Position numbers and translations under genes: made by a program. A DNA stretch of 5,942 bases, taken from the NCBI GenBank assembly GCA_030450655.1, contig JAKDIE010000094.1, positions 1 through 5,942 of the forward strand. The letters run 5' to 3'. Positions 1 through 5,874 of this stretch are shown piece by piece. Positions within the stretch are counted from its first letter, which is position 1, and every line of letters begins with the position of its first letter. Under the pieces are notes generated by a model, which saw only the letters and a list, made by a program, of their open reading frames with translations, was not told the origin of the DNA and searched no databases. This DNA comes from Ruaniaceae bacterium (GTDB lineage: Bacteria > Actinomycetota > Actinomycetes > Actinomycetales > Actinomycetaceae).

Positions 1-102
1 CCGCGGGCAAGGCTCGCTGCCATCCAGGCAGGACGAACCTCTGCGAGCACCTCTCGGAGCACACCACTGCCCCCATGGAATCGCATCGACTGGTTCGCCG
101 GG
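1..102. other. Left edge without a supported gene
   Basis: No feature is supported here. CTGCC-ATCCA-GGCAG (17-31) is a perfect five-pair hairpin but has no T-run after it. A minus-strand frame is open from an ATG at 86-84 to the left edge, too short and without a Shine-Dalgarno to call. One plus-strand frame stays open until 138 but runs into the SRP RNA. The stretch is likely spacer or the flank of a gene lying outside. Confidence 0.5.
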
Positions 103-108
103 TACAAT
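103..108 (+). promoter_or_regulatory. -10 box of the SRP RNA promoter
   Basis: TACAAT matches the bacterial -10 consensus at five of six positions. It ends seven bases before G115, where the outer helix of the SRP RNA begins, so spacing to the expected transcription start is ideal. No convincing -35 box is seen 16-18 bases upstream (81-86 is TCGCAT). The call rests on the -10 sequence and its exact distance from the RNA; the start at G115 is inferred. Confidence 0.6.
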
Positions 109-114
109 GAATGC

Positions 115-203
115 GGCTCCTCACGCGGCGCTATCTGACGGAACTCCCCCAGGGCAGGAATGCAGCAAGGGTACGTGAGCTCTAGCGGGTGCGTGAGGAG
201 TCC
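115..203 (+). ncRNA. ffs: Small signal recognition particle RNA (4.5S-type)
   Basis: This is the RNA scaffold of the bacterial signal recognition particle, which binds Ffh and targets nascent membrane and secreted proteins to the FtsY receptor. The conserved apical domain is visible: CAGG (150-153), a three-pair stem GCA/TGC (154-156 with 161-163) capped by the GGAA tetraloop (157-160), then AGCA (164-167) and AGGG (168-171). Further helices support one long hairpin: 117-126 pairs with 191-200 over ten perfect pairs, 115-116 pairs with 202-203 past a bulged T, 129-133 pairs with 183-187, and 147-149 pairs with 169-171. The length of about 90 bases and the GGGTGCG...GGAGTCC tail fit the small, Alu-less actinobacterial form. 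The usual apical stem is GCC/GGC; here both sides changed and pairing is kept. Ends are set by helix limits and may be off by a few bases; no strong T-run terminator follows. Confidence 0.93.
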
Positions 204-225
204 TCTAATTTCACTGAATGCTGTG

Positions 226-231
226 TAATAT
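226..231 (+). promoter_or_regulatory. Possible -10 box for the GntR gene
   Basis: TAATAT resembles a -10 box (four of six consensus positions) in the AT-richest stretch of the gap. Transcription would start near 238, giving a leader of about 30 bases before the GTG at 268. The box overlaps the 228-240 palindrome, so a bound repressor would block it. No good -35 box is seen, so this is tentative. Confidence 0.3.
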
Positions 232-240
232 GTGCCATAT
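228..240. promoter_or_regulatory. Candidate GntR operator upstream of the regulator gene
   Basis: ATATGTGCCATAT has inverted five-base arms (ATATG/CATAT) around a three-base centre. It differs at one base from the perfect palindrome at 975-987 in front of the catabolic operon. FadR-subfamily GntR proteins usually bind short palindromes with GT and AC half-sites around a small centre, and this fits. Its place between the SRP RNA and the regulator gene suggests negative autoregulation. Binding itself is inferred. Confidence 0.6.
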
Positions 241-245
241 CAGTG

Positions 246-254
246 GTGTCACAC
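246..254. promoter_or_regulatory. Second GTGT-C-ACAC palindrome before the GntR gene
   Basis: GTGTCACAC is a nine-base palindrome around a single C. Its core TGTCACA is the exact reverse complement of TGTGACA, the core of the operon operator at 978-984. Its centre (250) lies 16 bases downstream of the centre of the 228-240 site (234), so two dimers could sit about one and a half helix turns apart. It ends 13 bases before the proposed GTG start. It could be a weaker accessory operator; its shortness leaves room for chance. Confidence 0.4.
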
Positions 255-267
255 AGAGAGCAGGGAC

Positions 268-972
268 GTGGTCGTCAGTCTGAAGCTCGAGCCCGTTGCG
301 GCGGCGCTCAGTATCCGAGAGTCCGTTGAGCGGGCACTCGCGGCGCTGATCGTCTCTGGCCAGTTGGAGCCGGGGTCCATGGTCTCGGTCCCCACCCTCG
401 CGGCACAGTTTGACGTCTCGGCGACCCCGGTTCGCGAGGCGATGCTTGAACTTGAGCGGCGCGGCTTCGTCGAGGCGGTAAAGAACAAGGGCTTCCGCGT
501 CACCGAGGTGAGTGACGAGGAGCTCGCGCATCTCGCGGAGGTGCGCCAACTGCTAGAGTCCCCTGCAATCGAGGCGCTGGCCCGCAGGTTCCCTCACGAT
601 CAACTCGATTCGCTCACGGTGCTGGCGCAACAGATCGTGGACGGCGCAGACCGCGGCGATCTGGGTGCGTACCTCGAGGCTGACCTGCGCTTCCACCTTG
701 CGCTACTGCGGCTATGCGGCAACGAAATCCTCGTTGAAGTGGTCGCAGAGTTGCGCTCGCGCACCCGACTCTCGGGATTGCGTGCCTTGCTCGAATCGGG
801 GCAACTAGCCGTATCCGCGCACGAGCATCTGGAACTCCTGCGACTCCTCGCGGAGGGTGACTCCCCGGGTGCCCGCGCTCTCATGACGCGCCACATCGGC
901 CACGTGGTGGGCGTGTGGTCGGGCCGTCCAGAGGGTGCGCCAGAGGGCCCTCGCGGCGTTGACCAAACCTAG
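268..972 (+). CDS. GntR-family (FadR/FCD) transcriptional regulator
   Basis: This is a 234-residue DNA-binding regulator, probably the repressor of the adjoining hydroxyproline operon. The N-terminal winged helix-turn-helix covers about residues 15-80, with the family signature SVPTLAAQFDVSATPVREAM at 40-59 and the wing GFRVTE at 75-80. The FCD effector domain follows at about 85-215. It keeps the likely metal ligands Asp139 and His143 (DLRFH), His187 (SAHEHLELL) and His209 (MTRHI), so it should be a metal-containing FCD protein that senses a small carboxylic acid. An in-frame GTG at 232 would add 12 residues. I prefer the GTG at 268 because 232 lies inside the candidate operator and -10 box, 268 has a weak GAGAG Shine-Dalgarno at 256-260, and family members start shortly before the first helix. 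The stop is 22 bases before the operon, read in the same direction. Pathway control is inferred from position and shared palindromes; the inducer is unknown. Confidence 0.88.
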   Translation: MVVSLKLEPVAAALSIRESVERALAALIVSGQLEPGSMVSVPTLAAQFDVSATPVREAMLELERRGFVEAVKNKGFRVTEVSDEELAHLAEVRQLLESPAIEALARRFPHDQLDSLTVLAQQIVDGADRGDLGAYLEADLRFHLALLRLCGNEILVEVVAELRSRTRLSGLRALLESGQLAVSAHEHLELLRLLAEGDSPGARALMTRHIGHVVGVWSGRPEGAPEGPRGVDQT

Positions 973-988
973 AGATATGTGACATATT
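959..988 (+). promoter_or_regulatory. Probable promoter of the hydroxyproline operon
   Basis: TTGACC (959-964) matches the -35 consensus at five of six bases and lies in the last codons of the regulator gene. CATATT (983-988) is a fair -10 box (four of six) after an 18-base spacer. Start of transcription would then fall at or very near A995, the first base of the first operon gene, giving a leaderless message, which is common in actinobacteria and fits the lack of a Shine-Dalgarno there. The -10 overlaps the operator at 975-987. The -10 choice is the weak point. Confidence 0.45.
975..987. promoter_or_regulatory. Perfect 13-bp palindrome, candidate GntR operator of the operon
   Basis: ATATGTGACATAT is a perfect inverted repeat with six-base arms (ATATGT/ACATAT) around G981. 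It is nearly the same as the palindrome in front of the regulator gene (228-240), as expected if one dimeric regulator controls both promoters. It lies between the proposed -35 and -10 boxes and overlaps the latter, a classic repression position. Binding by the neighbouring GntR protein is inferred. Confidence 0.7.
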
Positions 989-1001
989 ACTGTCATGTCA
1001 C
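979..1001. repeat. Inverted repeat GTGACAT-N9-ATGTCAC spanning the start codon
   Basis: Seven-base arms at 979-985 and 995-1001 are exact reverse complements with a nine-base gap. The left arm is part of the operator at 975-987; the right arm includes the ATG of the first operon gene. TGTCA also occurs twice in tandem at 991-995 and 996-1000. As DNA this could be an extra operator half-site. As RNA it could form a hairpin hiding the start codon, but only in transcripts starting upstream, such as readthrough from the regulator gene. Confidence 0.5.
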
Positions 1002-2191
1002 GCGCAGTTGTCGAGCCCCGCGGATACGACGCAATCGTCGTTGGTGCGGGCATCGTGGGTGCCGCCTGCGCCCGCGCCCTCGCGCTGACCGGGCGCCGCG
1101 TGGCGGTACTCGAGCGGGGCAGCGCGGTCTCCGGCACCACCTCTCACGGCGAGGGCAATCTCCTCGTCTCGGACAAGGGCCCTGGGCCGGAACTCGCCCT
1201 CGCCCAACACGCGCGCTCCCGGTGGGGCTCCTTCGCGGCCGAACTGCAAGACGAGGCCGGGCCTGGCTTCCCGGACATCGAGTTTGAGACCAAGGGCGGC
1301 ATCGTGGTCGCCACCACACAGGCCGGCGCCGAGCCACTGCGCGCCTTCGCCGCCTCGCAACGCGCGGCCGGAGTCGACGCACGCGAGATCGCGATCGCGG
1401 ACGCCCTCGAACTGGAGCCCTGGCTCAATCCCGCCATCACTGTGGCGATCCACTACCCCGAAGACGCGCAGCTAGAGCCTGTCATCGCTGCCGAGGCCAT
1501 GCTGCGATCCGCACGCCGCGCGGGCGCCGCGGTCCTTACCCACACCCCCGTGACGAGTGGCCTCATCGAAAACGGCCGCTTGATGGGCGTTCGCACCGAT
1601 CGCCACGAGCTTCGCGCGGACATGGTGATCAACGCAGCCGGGCCGTGGTCCGGCGAAGTTGCCGAACTGCTCGGCGCGCCCATCGACATCCGCCCCCGCC
1701 GCGGGATGGTCCTGGTGACCACACGGATGCCGCAGCGCGTGTTCCACAAGGTCTACGACGGCGACTACTTCGGCGCCACGCAATCGAAGGATGCCGTGCT
1801 GCAGACCTCAAGCGTGATCGAGTCCACGCGTGGCGGCACGGTCCTCATCGGATCGAGCCGCGAGCAGGTGGGCTTCGACGCGAGCCTGCGCGTGGAAGTG
1901 CTGCAGGAACTGGCGCTGAAGGCGCTGCGAGTCTTCCCGTTCCTCGCCGAGACCGCCGTGATGCGCACATACCTCGGCTTCCGCCCGTACGTGCCGGATC
2001 ACCTGCCGCTCATCGGCCCGGATCCGCGGCTGCCGGGGCTGTGGCACGCCTCCGGTCACGAGGGCGCCGGCATCGCACTCTCCGTCTCCACGGCGGAGAT
2101 CATCACCGCGCTCGCGGACGGCCAGCCCGCACCCATTGACCCCACACCGTTCCGGGTGGACCGCCCGGCCGTGCTCGGGGAGGCGGCATGA
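995..2191 (+). CDS. lhpB: D-hydroxyproline dehydrogenase, FAD subunit (beta, DadA/DAO-like)
   Basis: This 398-residue flavoprotein of the D-amino-acid oxidase (DAO) superfamily probably carries the substrate site that oxidises cis-4-hydroxy-D-proline to 1-pyrroline-4-hydroxy-2-carboxylate in the cytoplasm or at the membrane face. The Rossmann FAD motif GAGIVG is at residues 17-22, with the ribose-binding Glu40 at the end of the second strand. A conserved SGTTSHGEGN stretch (46-55) lines the flavin region. The C-terminal FAD/substrate motifs are FRPYVPDHLPLIGP (329-342) and GHEGAGI (354-360). No signal peptide or membrane segment is seen. The ATG at 995 leaves a short nine-residue lead into the first strand and has no Shine-Dalgarno, consistent with leaderless translation. 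Its stop overlaps the next start (ATGA). The paired ferredoxin-like and large FAD subunits identify the heterotrimeric type. Glycine, sarcosine, opine or cyanogenic oxidases share this fold; the epimerase and deaminase neighbours decide for hydroxyproline. Confidence 0.85.
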   Translation: MSRAVVEPRGYDAIVVGAGIVGAACARALALTGRRVAVLERGSAVSGTTSHGEGNLLVSDKGPGPELALAQHARSRWGSFAAELQDEAGPGFPDIEFETKGGIVVATTQAGAEPLRAFAASQRAAGVDAREIAIADALELEPWLNPAITVAIHYPEDAQLEPVIAAEAMLRSARRAGAAVLTHTPVTSGLIENGRLMGVRTDRHELRADMVINAAGPWSGEVAELLGAPIDIRPRRGMVLVTTRMPQRVFHKVYDGDYFGATQSKDAVLQTSSVIESTRGGTVLIGSSREQVGFDASLRVEVLQELALKALRVFPFLAETAVMRTYLGFRPYVPDHLPLIGPDPRLPGLWHASGHEGAGIALSVSTAEIITALADGQPAPIDPTPFRVDRPAVLGEAA

Positions 2192-2508
2192 CGAGCTTCA
2201 TGGTGCCCGCCGCTGATGACGCGGTGCAGCCGCGGCAGTCCCTCCCAATCTCATTCACGCTCGACGGCGAACACGTCACCGCGCTCGAAGGCCAGACCAT
2301 CGCCGGGGCACTCCTGGCAACCGGCCGCACCTCCTGGCGCTCCACCACGGCGGGTGAGCCGCGGGGCGTGTTCTGCGGCATCGGCGTGTGCTTCGACTGC
2401 ATCGTGACCGTGGGCGAGACGCGGGACGTGCGCGCGTGCATGCGCCGCGTGCACGATGGGGACGAGGTCCGGACACAGGCCGACGGCGCCCCTGAGGTGA
2501 CGCTGTGA
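2188..2508 (+). CDS. D-hydroxyproline dehydrogenase, [2Fe-2S] ferredoxin-like subunit (gamma)
   Basis: This 106-residue protein of the HcnA/sarcosine-oxidase-alpha N-terminal ferredoxin type passes electrons between the flavins of the dehydrogenase. Four cysteines are placed as in plant-type [2Fe-2S] clusters: Cys63, Cys68 and Cys71 (FCGIGVCFDC) and Cys84 (RACM). The N-terminal half is the beta-grasp portion (ISFTLDGEHVTALEGQTI, 21-38), followed by the helix AGALLATGR. The start overlaps the previous stop in ATGA and is preceded by a strong GGGGAGG (2177-2183, four bases away), so the first ATG is preferred over Met5. It is full length for a stand-alone subunit of this family; in heterotetrameric sarcosine oxidase the same module is fused to the alpha chain. 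The stop overlaps the next start, so all three subunits are likely translated in coupled fashion and in equal amounts. Confidence 0.87.
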   Translation: MTSFMVPAADDAVQPRQSLPISFTLDGEHVTALEGQTIAGALLATGRTSWRSTTAGEPRGVFCGIGVCFDCIVTVGETRDVRACMRRVHDGDEVRTQADGAPEVTL

Positions 2509-3920
2509 GGCGAGTGTTGGTGCTGGGGGCCGGGCCGGCGGGCCTCGCCGCCGCGCGCGCGGCACGATCCCGCGGCGCACAGGTGACACTGGTGGACTCC
2601 GCCGACGCCGTGGGGGGCCAGTACTGGCGCCACCTTCCCGAGGCCCGCGCGGGCGCGCGCGAAGAGGTGCTGCACCACGGCTGGGGCCGGTTCGCGGCGA
2701 TGCGGGAGCAACTCTCACAGGACACGGACGTGCGCATCCTCACTTCCACCCAGGTGTGGGCGATCGACCGCAGCGCCGAGGGCACCCTGCGCGTCCACGC
2801 CTTCGAGGGGCCGGTGGACGGGCCCGGCCGCCAGCCGCACACGCTCACCGCCGAATCGATCATCTTTGCCACCGGCGCGCACGATCGATCGCTCCCGTTC
2901 CCGGGCTGGACGCTGCCGGGCGTGGTGACGGCCGGTGCCGCCCAGGCCCTCGCGAAGTCCGAGCGGGTGGCGATCGGCCGCCGGGTGGTGGTTGCCGGTG
3001 CCGGGCCGTTCCTGCTGCCCGTGGCCGCGTCATTGAGCCAGGTAGGGGCGGGCGTCGTCGGCGTATTTGAGGCCGCCACGCTCGCCAACCTCGCGAGCGG
3101 GTGGCTCCCGAAGCCGTGGGGGCTCGCCCGCGCCAGCCACAAGATGGGCGAACTGACTGAGTATGTGACCGGCCAGGTGCGCCACCGCATCCCCTATCAC
3201 CTCGGGCAGGGCGTGGTGGCCGCGCACGGAGACGGGCGCGTGGAGGCCGTCACCATCGCGGATCTCGATGCGAACTGGGCGCCGAAGCCGGGCAGCGAGC
3301 GCACGATCGAGGCGGATTCCCTCTGCGTGAGCCACGGATTCGTGCCGCGCGTGGAACTGGCGATCGCGGCGGGATGCCGCCTGCGCCCGGACCGCTTCGT
3401 GGAGGTTGATGACTCCCTGCGCACGAGCGTGCCCGGCGTGTACGCCGCGGGCGAGCTCACGGGGATCGGCGGGATCGACTCCTCGCTCGTTGAGGGGGAG
3501 ATAGCGGGCCTTGCCGCCGCGAGCAATGACCCAATCCCCGCGGCGCTCCAGCGCCGGCACCGCGCCACGGACGATTTCACCGCTCGCCTCGAGTCCGCGC
3601 ACGGGATCCGGCGCGGCTGGACTGAGTGGCTGACCGACGAGACGATCATCTGCCGCTGCGAATCGGTCTCCGCCGGAACGATCCGCCGCACGGCGGAGGC
3701 GAGCGCGCAGGACGCGCTGCGCTCGGTGAAGCTCACCACCCGCGCCGGCCTCGGAATCTGCCAGGGGCGCATGTGCGGGCGCACCGTGGAGGAACTCATC
3801 GGGGCGCACCCCGAGAGCGGGCGCACCGATGCCCGCCCCATCGCCGCACCCGTGCGGATCGCAGAACTTGCACAGACCATCACGAATCAGGAACACCAGA
3901 GAGAAGGAAACACCCAATGA
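2505..3920 (+). CDS. D-hydroxyproline dehydrogenase, large FAD/[2Fe-2S] subunit (alpha)
   Basis: This 471-residue HcnB/opine-oxidase-A-like flavoprotein is the electron-accepting partner of the dehydrogenase. It has a two-dinucleotide-fold layout: FAD motif GAGPAG at 8-13 with Asp31 ending the second strand, ATGAHDR at 122-128, a second GAGPFL fold at 165-170, and the closing FAD motif GVYAAGELTGIGG at 311-323. A BFD-like [2Fe-2S] domain fills about 380-430, with Cys383 and Cys385 (CRC) and Cys419 and Cys424 (CQGRMC). The start is the GTG at 2505, overlapping the previous stop as GTGA, with GAGGTG (2493-2498) six bases before it; it places the first strand at residue 4, as normal. The last 40 residues after the BFD domain look like a loose tail. 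The stop overlaps the next ATG. Residues alone would also fit an opine oxidase or cyanide synthase subunit; context favours hydroxyproline. Confidence 0.85.
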   Translation: MRRVLVLGAGPAGLAAARAARSRGAQVTLVDSADAVGGQYWRHLPEARAGAREEVLHHGWGRFAAMREQLSQDTDVRILTSTQVWAIDRSAEGTLRVHAFEGPVDGPGRQPHTLTAESIIFATGAHDRSLPFPGWTLPGVVTAGAAQALAKSERVAIGRRVVVAGAGPFLLPVAASLSQVGAGVVGVFEAATLANLASGWLPKPWGLARASHKMGELTEYVTGQVRHRIPYHLGQGVVAAHGDGRVEAVTIADLDANWAPKPGSERTIEADSLCVSHGFVPRVELAIAAGCRLRPDRFVEVDDSLRTSVPGVYAAGELTGIGGIDSSLVEGEIAGLAAASNDPIPAALQRRHRATDDFTARLESAHGIRRGWTEWLTDETIICRCESVSAGTIRRTAEASAQDALRSVKLTTRAGLGICQGRMCGRTVEELIGAHPESGRTDARPIAAPVRIAELAQTITNQEHQREGNTQ

Positions 3921-4831
3921 GCACCAATTTCGACCTGGGCGGCGTCGTCGTCGCCACCACCCTCGCGTTCAAGGAGGATGCTGCGGCACCGGCCGGTCTC
4001 GCGGTCGATTACGAGCGATTCGCGCAGCACTGCGACTTCCTGATCACCAATGGCTGCCGCGGCGTTGGCCCCAACGGCTCGCTCGGCGAGTACTCCTCGC
4101 TCACCGATGAGGAGCGCCGCAAGGTTATCCAGGTGGCCGTGGAGACGGTGGCCGGCCGCGGCATCGTGGTGGCCGGCGTGCACGGGCCGGGCTGGCACCA
4201 GGCCGTGCAGTGGGCGCAGTATGCCAAGGACGACGGCGCCGATGGCGTCCTCGCGCTGCCCCCCACCATGTACCGGGCGAGCCGGGCGGACGTGATCGAG
4301 CACTACACGCGCCTCAACGACGTGGGCCTGCCGATCATGCTGTACAACAACCCGATCGACACCAAGGTGGATCTGACCCCGGATCTCATCGCCGAACTCA
4401 ACGAGCTCGAGAACGTGGTTGCCGTCAAGGAGTTCTCGACCGATGCGCGCCGCGTCCTGGAGATCCAGGAACTCTGCGACATCGATGTGGTGGCAGGTGC
4501 GGACGATCTGCTCTTCGAAGCGCTGGTGGATGGCGCCGTCGGCTGGTTTGCTGGCTACCCGAACGCCTTCCCAAAGGAGGCCGTGGAGATCTACGATCTG
4601 GTCAAGGCAGGCAAGGTCACCGAGGCGCTCGAGCTCTACCGCGCGCTCGTGACGGTGTTCCGTTGGGACAGCAAGACAGAGTTCGTGCAGGCCATCAAGT
4701 ACTCGATCGACATCGCCGGGCAGAGCTACGGTGGCCGGACCCGCCCGCCGCGCGGCCCGCTCTCGGCGGACCACGAGGCGCGGGTGCGCCGGGACACCGA
4801 GAAGGCGCTCGCATACATCGCCTCGCGCTGA
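3917..4831 (+). CDS. lhpC: 1-pyrroline-4-hydroxy-2-carboxylate deaminase (DapA family)
   Basis: This 304-residue TIM-barrel protein of the dihydrodipicolinate synthase/N-acetylneuraminate lyase family probably converts 1-pyrroline-4-hydroxy-2-carboxylate to 2,5-dioxopentanoate (2-oxoglutarate semialdehyde) with release of ammonia. The Schiff-base lysine is Lys171 (VVAVKEFS) and the catalytic tyrosine Tyr143 (MLYNNP, 141-146). The carboxylate-binding loop reads GSLGE (54-58) instead of the GTTGE usual in true DapA. The C-terminal RTRPPRGPLS segment (274-283) resembles hydroxyproline-pathway members. The frame is open further upstream, but the ATG at 3917 is chosen because it overlaps the previous stop (ATGA), has GAAGGA (3904-3909) before it, and gives the normal family length. 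Classic DHDPS or sialic acid lyase is less likely because neither lysine-synthesis nor sialate genes are nearby. Confidence 0.87.
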   Translation: MSTNFDLGGVVVATTLAFKEDAAAPAGLAVDYERFAQHCDFLITNGCRGVGPNGSLGEYSSLTDEERRKVIQVAVETVAGRGIVVAGVHGPGWHQAVQWAQYAKDDGADGVLALPPTMYRASRADVIEHYTRLNDVGLPIMLYNNPIDTKVDLTPDLIAELNELENVVAVKEFSTDARRVLEIQELCDIDVVAGADDLLFEALVDGAVGWFAGYPNAFPKEAVEIYDLVKAGKVTEALELYRALVTVFRWDSKTEFVQAIKYSIDIAGQSYGGRTRPPRGPLSADHEARVRRDTEKALAYIASR

Positions 4832-4862
4832 GGCATCGGCCGGGTCAACGAAGGAGAATCGC

Positions 4863-5864
4863 ATGAGATCCTCACGGGTCATCACAGCCATCGACTCGCA
4901 CACCGAAGGGATGCCCACGCGCGTGGTCACCGGCGGCGTGGGCGAGATCCCGGGTGCCACGATGAACGAGAAGCGCCTGTACTTCATGGAGCATCTCGAT
5001 CACCTCAGGCTCTTCCTGATGAACGAGCCTCGCGGGCACGCGTCGATGAGCGGCGCGATTCTCCAGACCCCAACCCGGCCCGATTGCGACTGGGGGGTGG
5101 TCTACATCGAGGTCTCCGGCTGCCTGCCCATGTGCGGGCACGGGACGATCGGTGTGGCCACCGTTCTCGTCGAGGCGGGCATGGTGGAGGTGACCGAGCC
5201 CGTCACCACGATCCGGCTTGATACGCCCGCCGGCCTCGTGGTCGCAAAGGTACACGTGAGCGGTGGCCACGCGGACGCGGTGACCATCGAGAACGTCCCC
5301 AGCTACGTGGACGCGCTCGATACCACCGTGGAGGTGCCTGGCTACGGGACCGTGCCGTACTCGATGGCCTTCGGAGGCAACTTCTATGCCATGGTGGACC
5401 TGGACGACGTCGGGCTTCCGTTCGAGCGGGAGCGGAAGGACGAGATCCTGCGGGCCGGACTCGCGATCATCGAGGCCATCAACGAGCAGGCGCCCCCGAA
5501 ACACCCCACCATCGAGGGCCTCAACCACTGTCACCACGTGGAGTTCATCGCCCCAGGATCCACGGCCGCACACTCGCGGCACGCCATGGCCATCTACCCG
5601 GGGTGGTTCGCTCGGTCGCCGTGCGGCACCGGCACCTCCGCGCGCATGGCCGAACTCTGGGCCCGCGGAGAACTGCCGCTCGAGACGGACTTCGTCAACG
5701 AGTCCTTCATCGGCACGCGCTTCATCGGCCGCCTGATCGGCGAGACGGTGATCGATGGCCGCCCGGCCGTGCTGCCCACGATCACGGGCCGCGCGTGGGT
5801 GACCGGCATGGCGCAGTACCTGTATGACCCGTCCGATCCCTTCCCCACCGGCTTTACGTTCTGA
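4863..5864 (+). CDS. lhpA: 4-hydroxyproline 2-epimerase (proline racemase family)
   Basis: This 333-residue cytoplasmic enzyme is the likely first step of the pathway, inverting C2 of trans-4-hydroxy-L-proline to give cis-4-hydroxy-D-proline without cofactor. Both catalytic cysteines are present: Cys91 in MCGHGT (90-95) and Cys254 in SPCGTGTSA (252-260). These act as the acid/base pair, and their presence argues against the trans-3-hydroxyproline dehydratase branch, in which the first cysteine is replaced. The family opening DSHTEGMPTRVV is at 11-22 and the GGNFYAMVD motif at 171-179. A strong AAGGAGA (4851-4857) lies five bases before the ATG; an open frame upstream only overlaps the deaminase gene. 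A 31-base gap separates it from that gene, the largest inside the operon, with no terminator visible. True proline racemase is possible, as the two cannot be split by the cysteines, but the neighbours favour hydroxyproline. Confidence 0.88.
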   Translation: MRSSRVITAIDSHTEGMPTRVVTGGVGEIPGATMNEKRLYFMEHLDHLRLFLMNEPRGHASMSGAILQTPTRPDCDWGVVYIEVSGCLPMCGHGTIGVATVLVEAGMVEVTEPVTTIRLDTPAGLVVAKVHVSGGHADAVTIENVPSYVDALDTTVEVPGYGTVPYSMAFGGNFYAMVDLDDVGLPFERERKDEILRAGLAIIEAINEQAPPKHPTIEGLNHCHHVEFIAPGSTAAHSRHAMAIYPGWFARSPCGTGTSARMAELWARGELPLETDFVNESFIGTRFIGRLIGETVIDGRPAVLPTITGRAWVTGMAQYLYDPSDPFPTGFTF

Positions 5865-5874
5865 GGAGTTAGAA

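Noticed and set aside
17..55. Hairpins CTGCC/GGCAG (17-31) and CGAG/CTCG (44-55) as terminators
   Set aside because: Stems are short (five and four pairs) and no T-run follows either.
1..86. Minus-strand open frame running off the left edge
   Set aside because: Only 28 codons are visible, with no Shine-Dalgarno, promoter or recognisable motif; in GC-rich DNA this is expected by chance.
211..549. Minus-strand frame over the GntR gene
   Set aside because: It is antisense to a strongly conserved DNA-binding domain and its product resembles no known family; a shadow of GC-rich coding DNA.
3626..3916. N-terminal extension of the deaminase frame
   Set aside because: It overlaps the well-supported alpha subunit gene, reads as arginine/histidine-rich shadow sequence, and an ATG with Shine-Dalgarno and stop/start overlap lies at 3917.
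995..3920. Hydrogen cyanide synthase (hcnABC) or opine oxidase instead of hydroxyproline dehydrogenase
   Set aside because: The three-subunit layout and cysteine patterns fit these families too, but the deaminase and epimerase genes directly downstream form the hydroxyproline pathway, and the gene order differs from hcnA-hcnB-hcnC.
4863..5864. trans-3-hydroxyproline dehydratase
   Set aside because: Both catalytic cysteines (Cys91, Cys254) are present; the dehydratase branch has lost the first.
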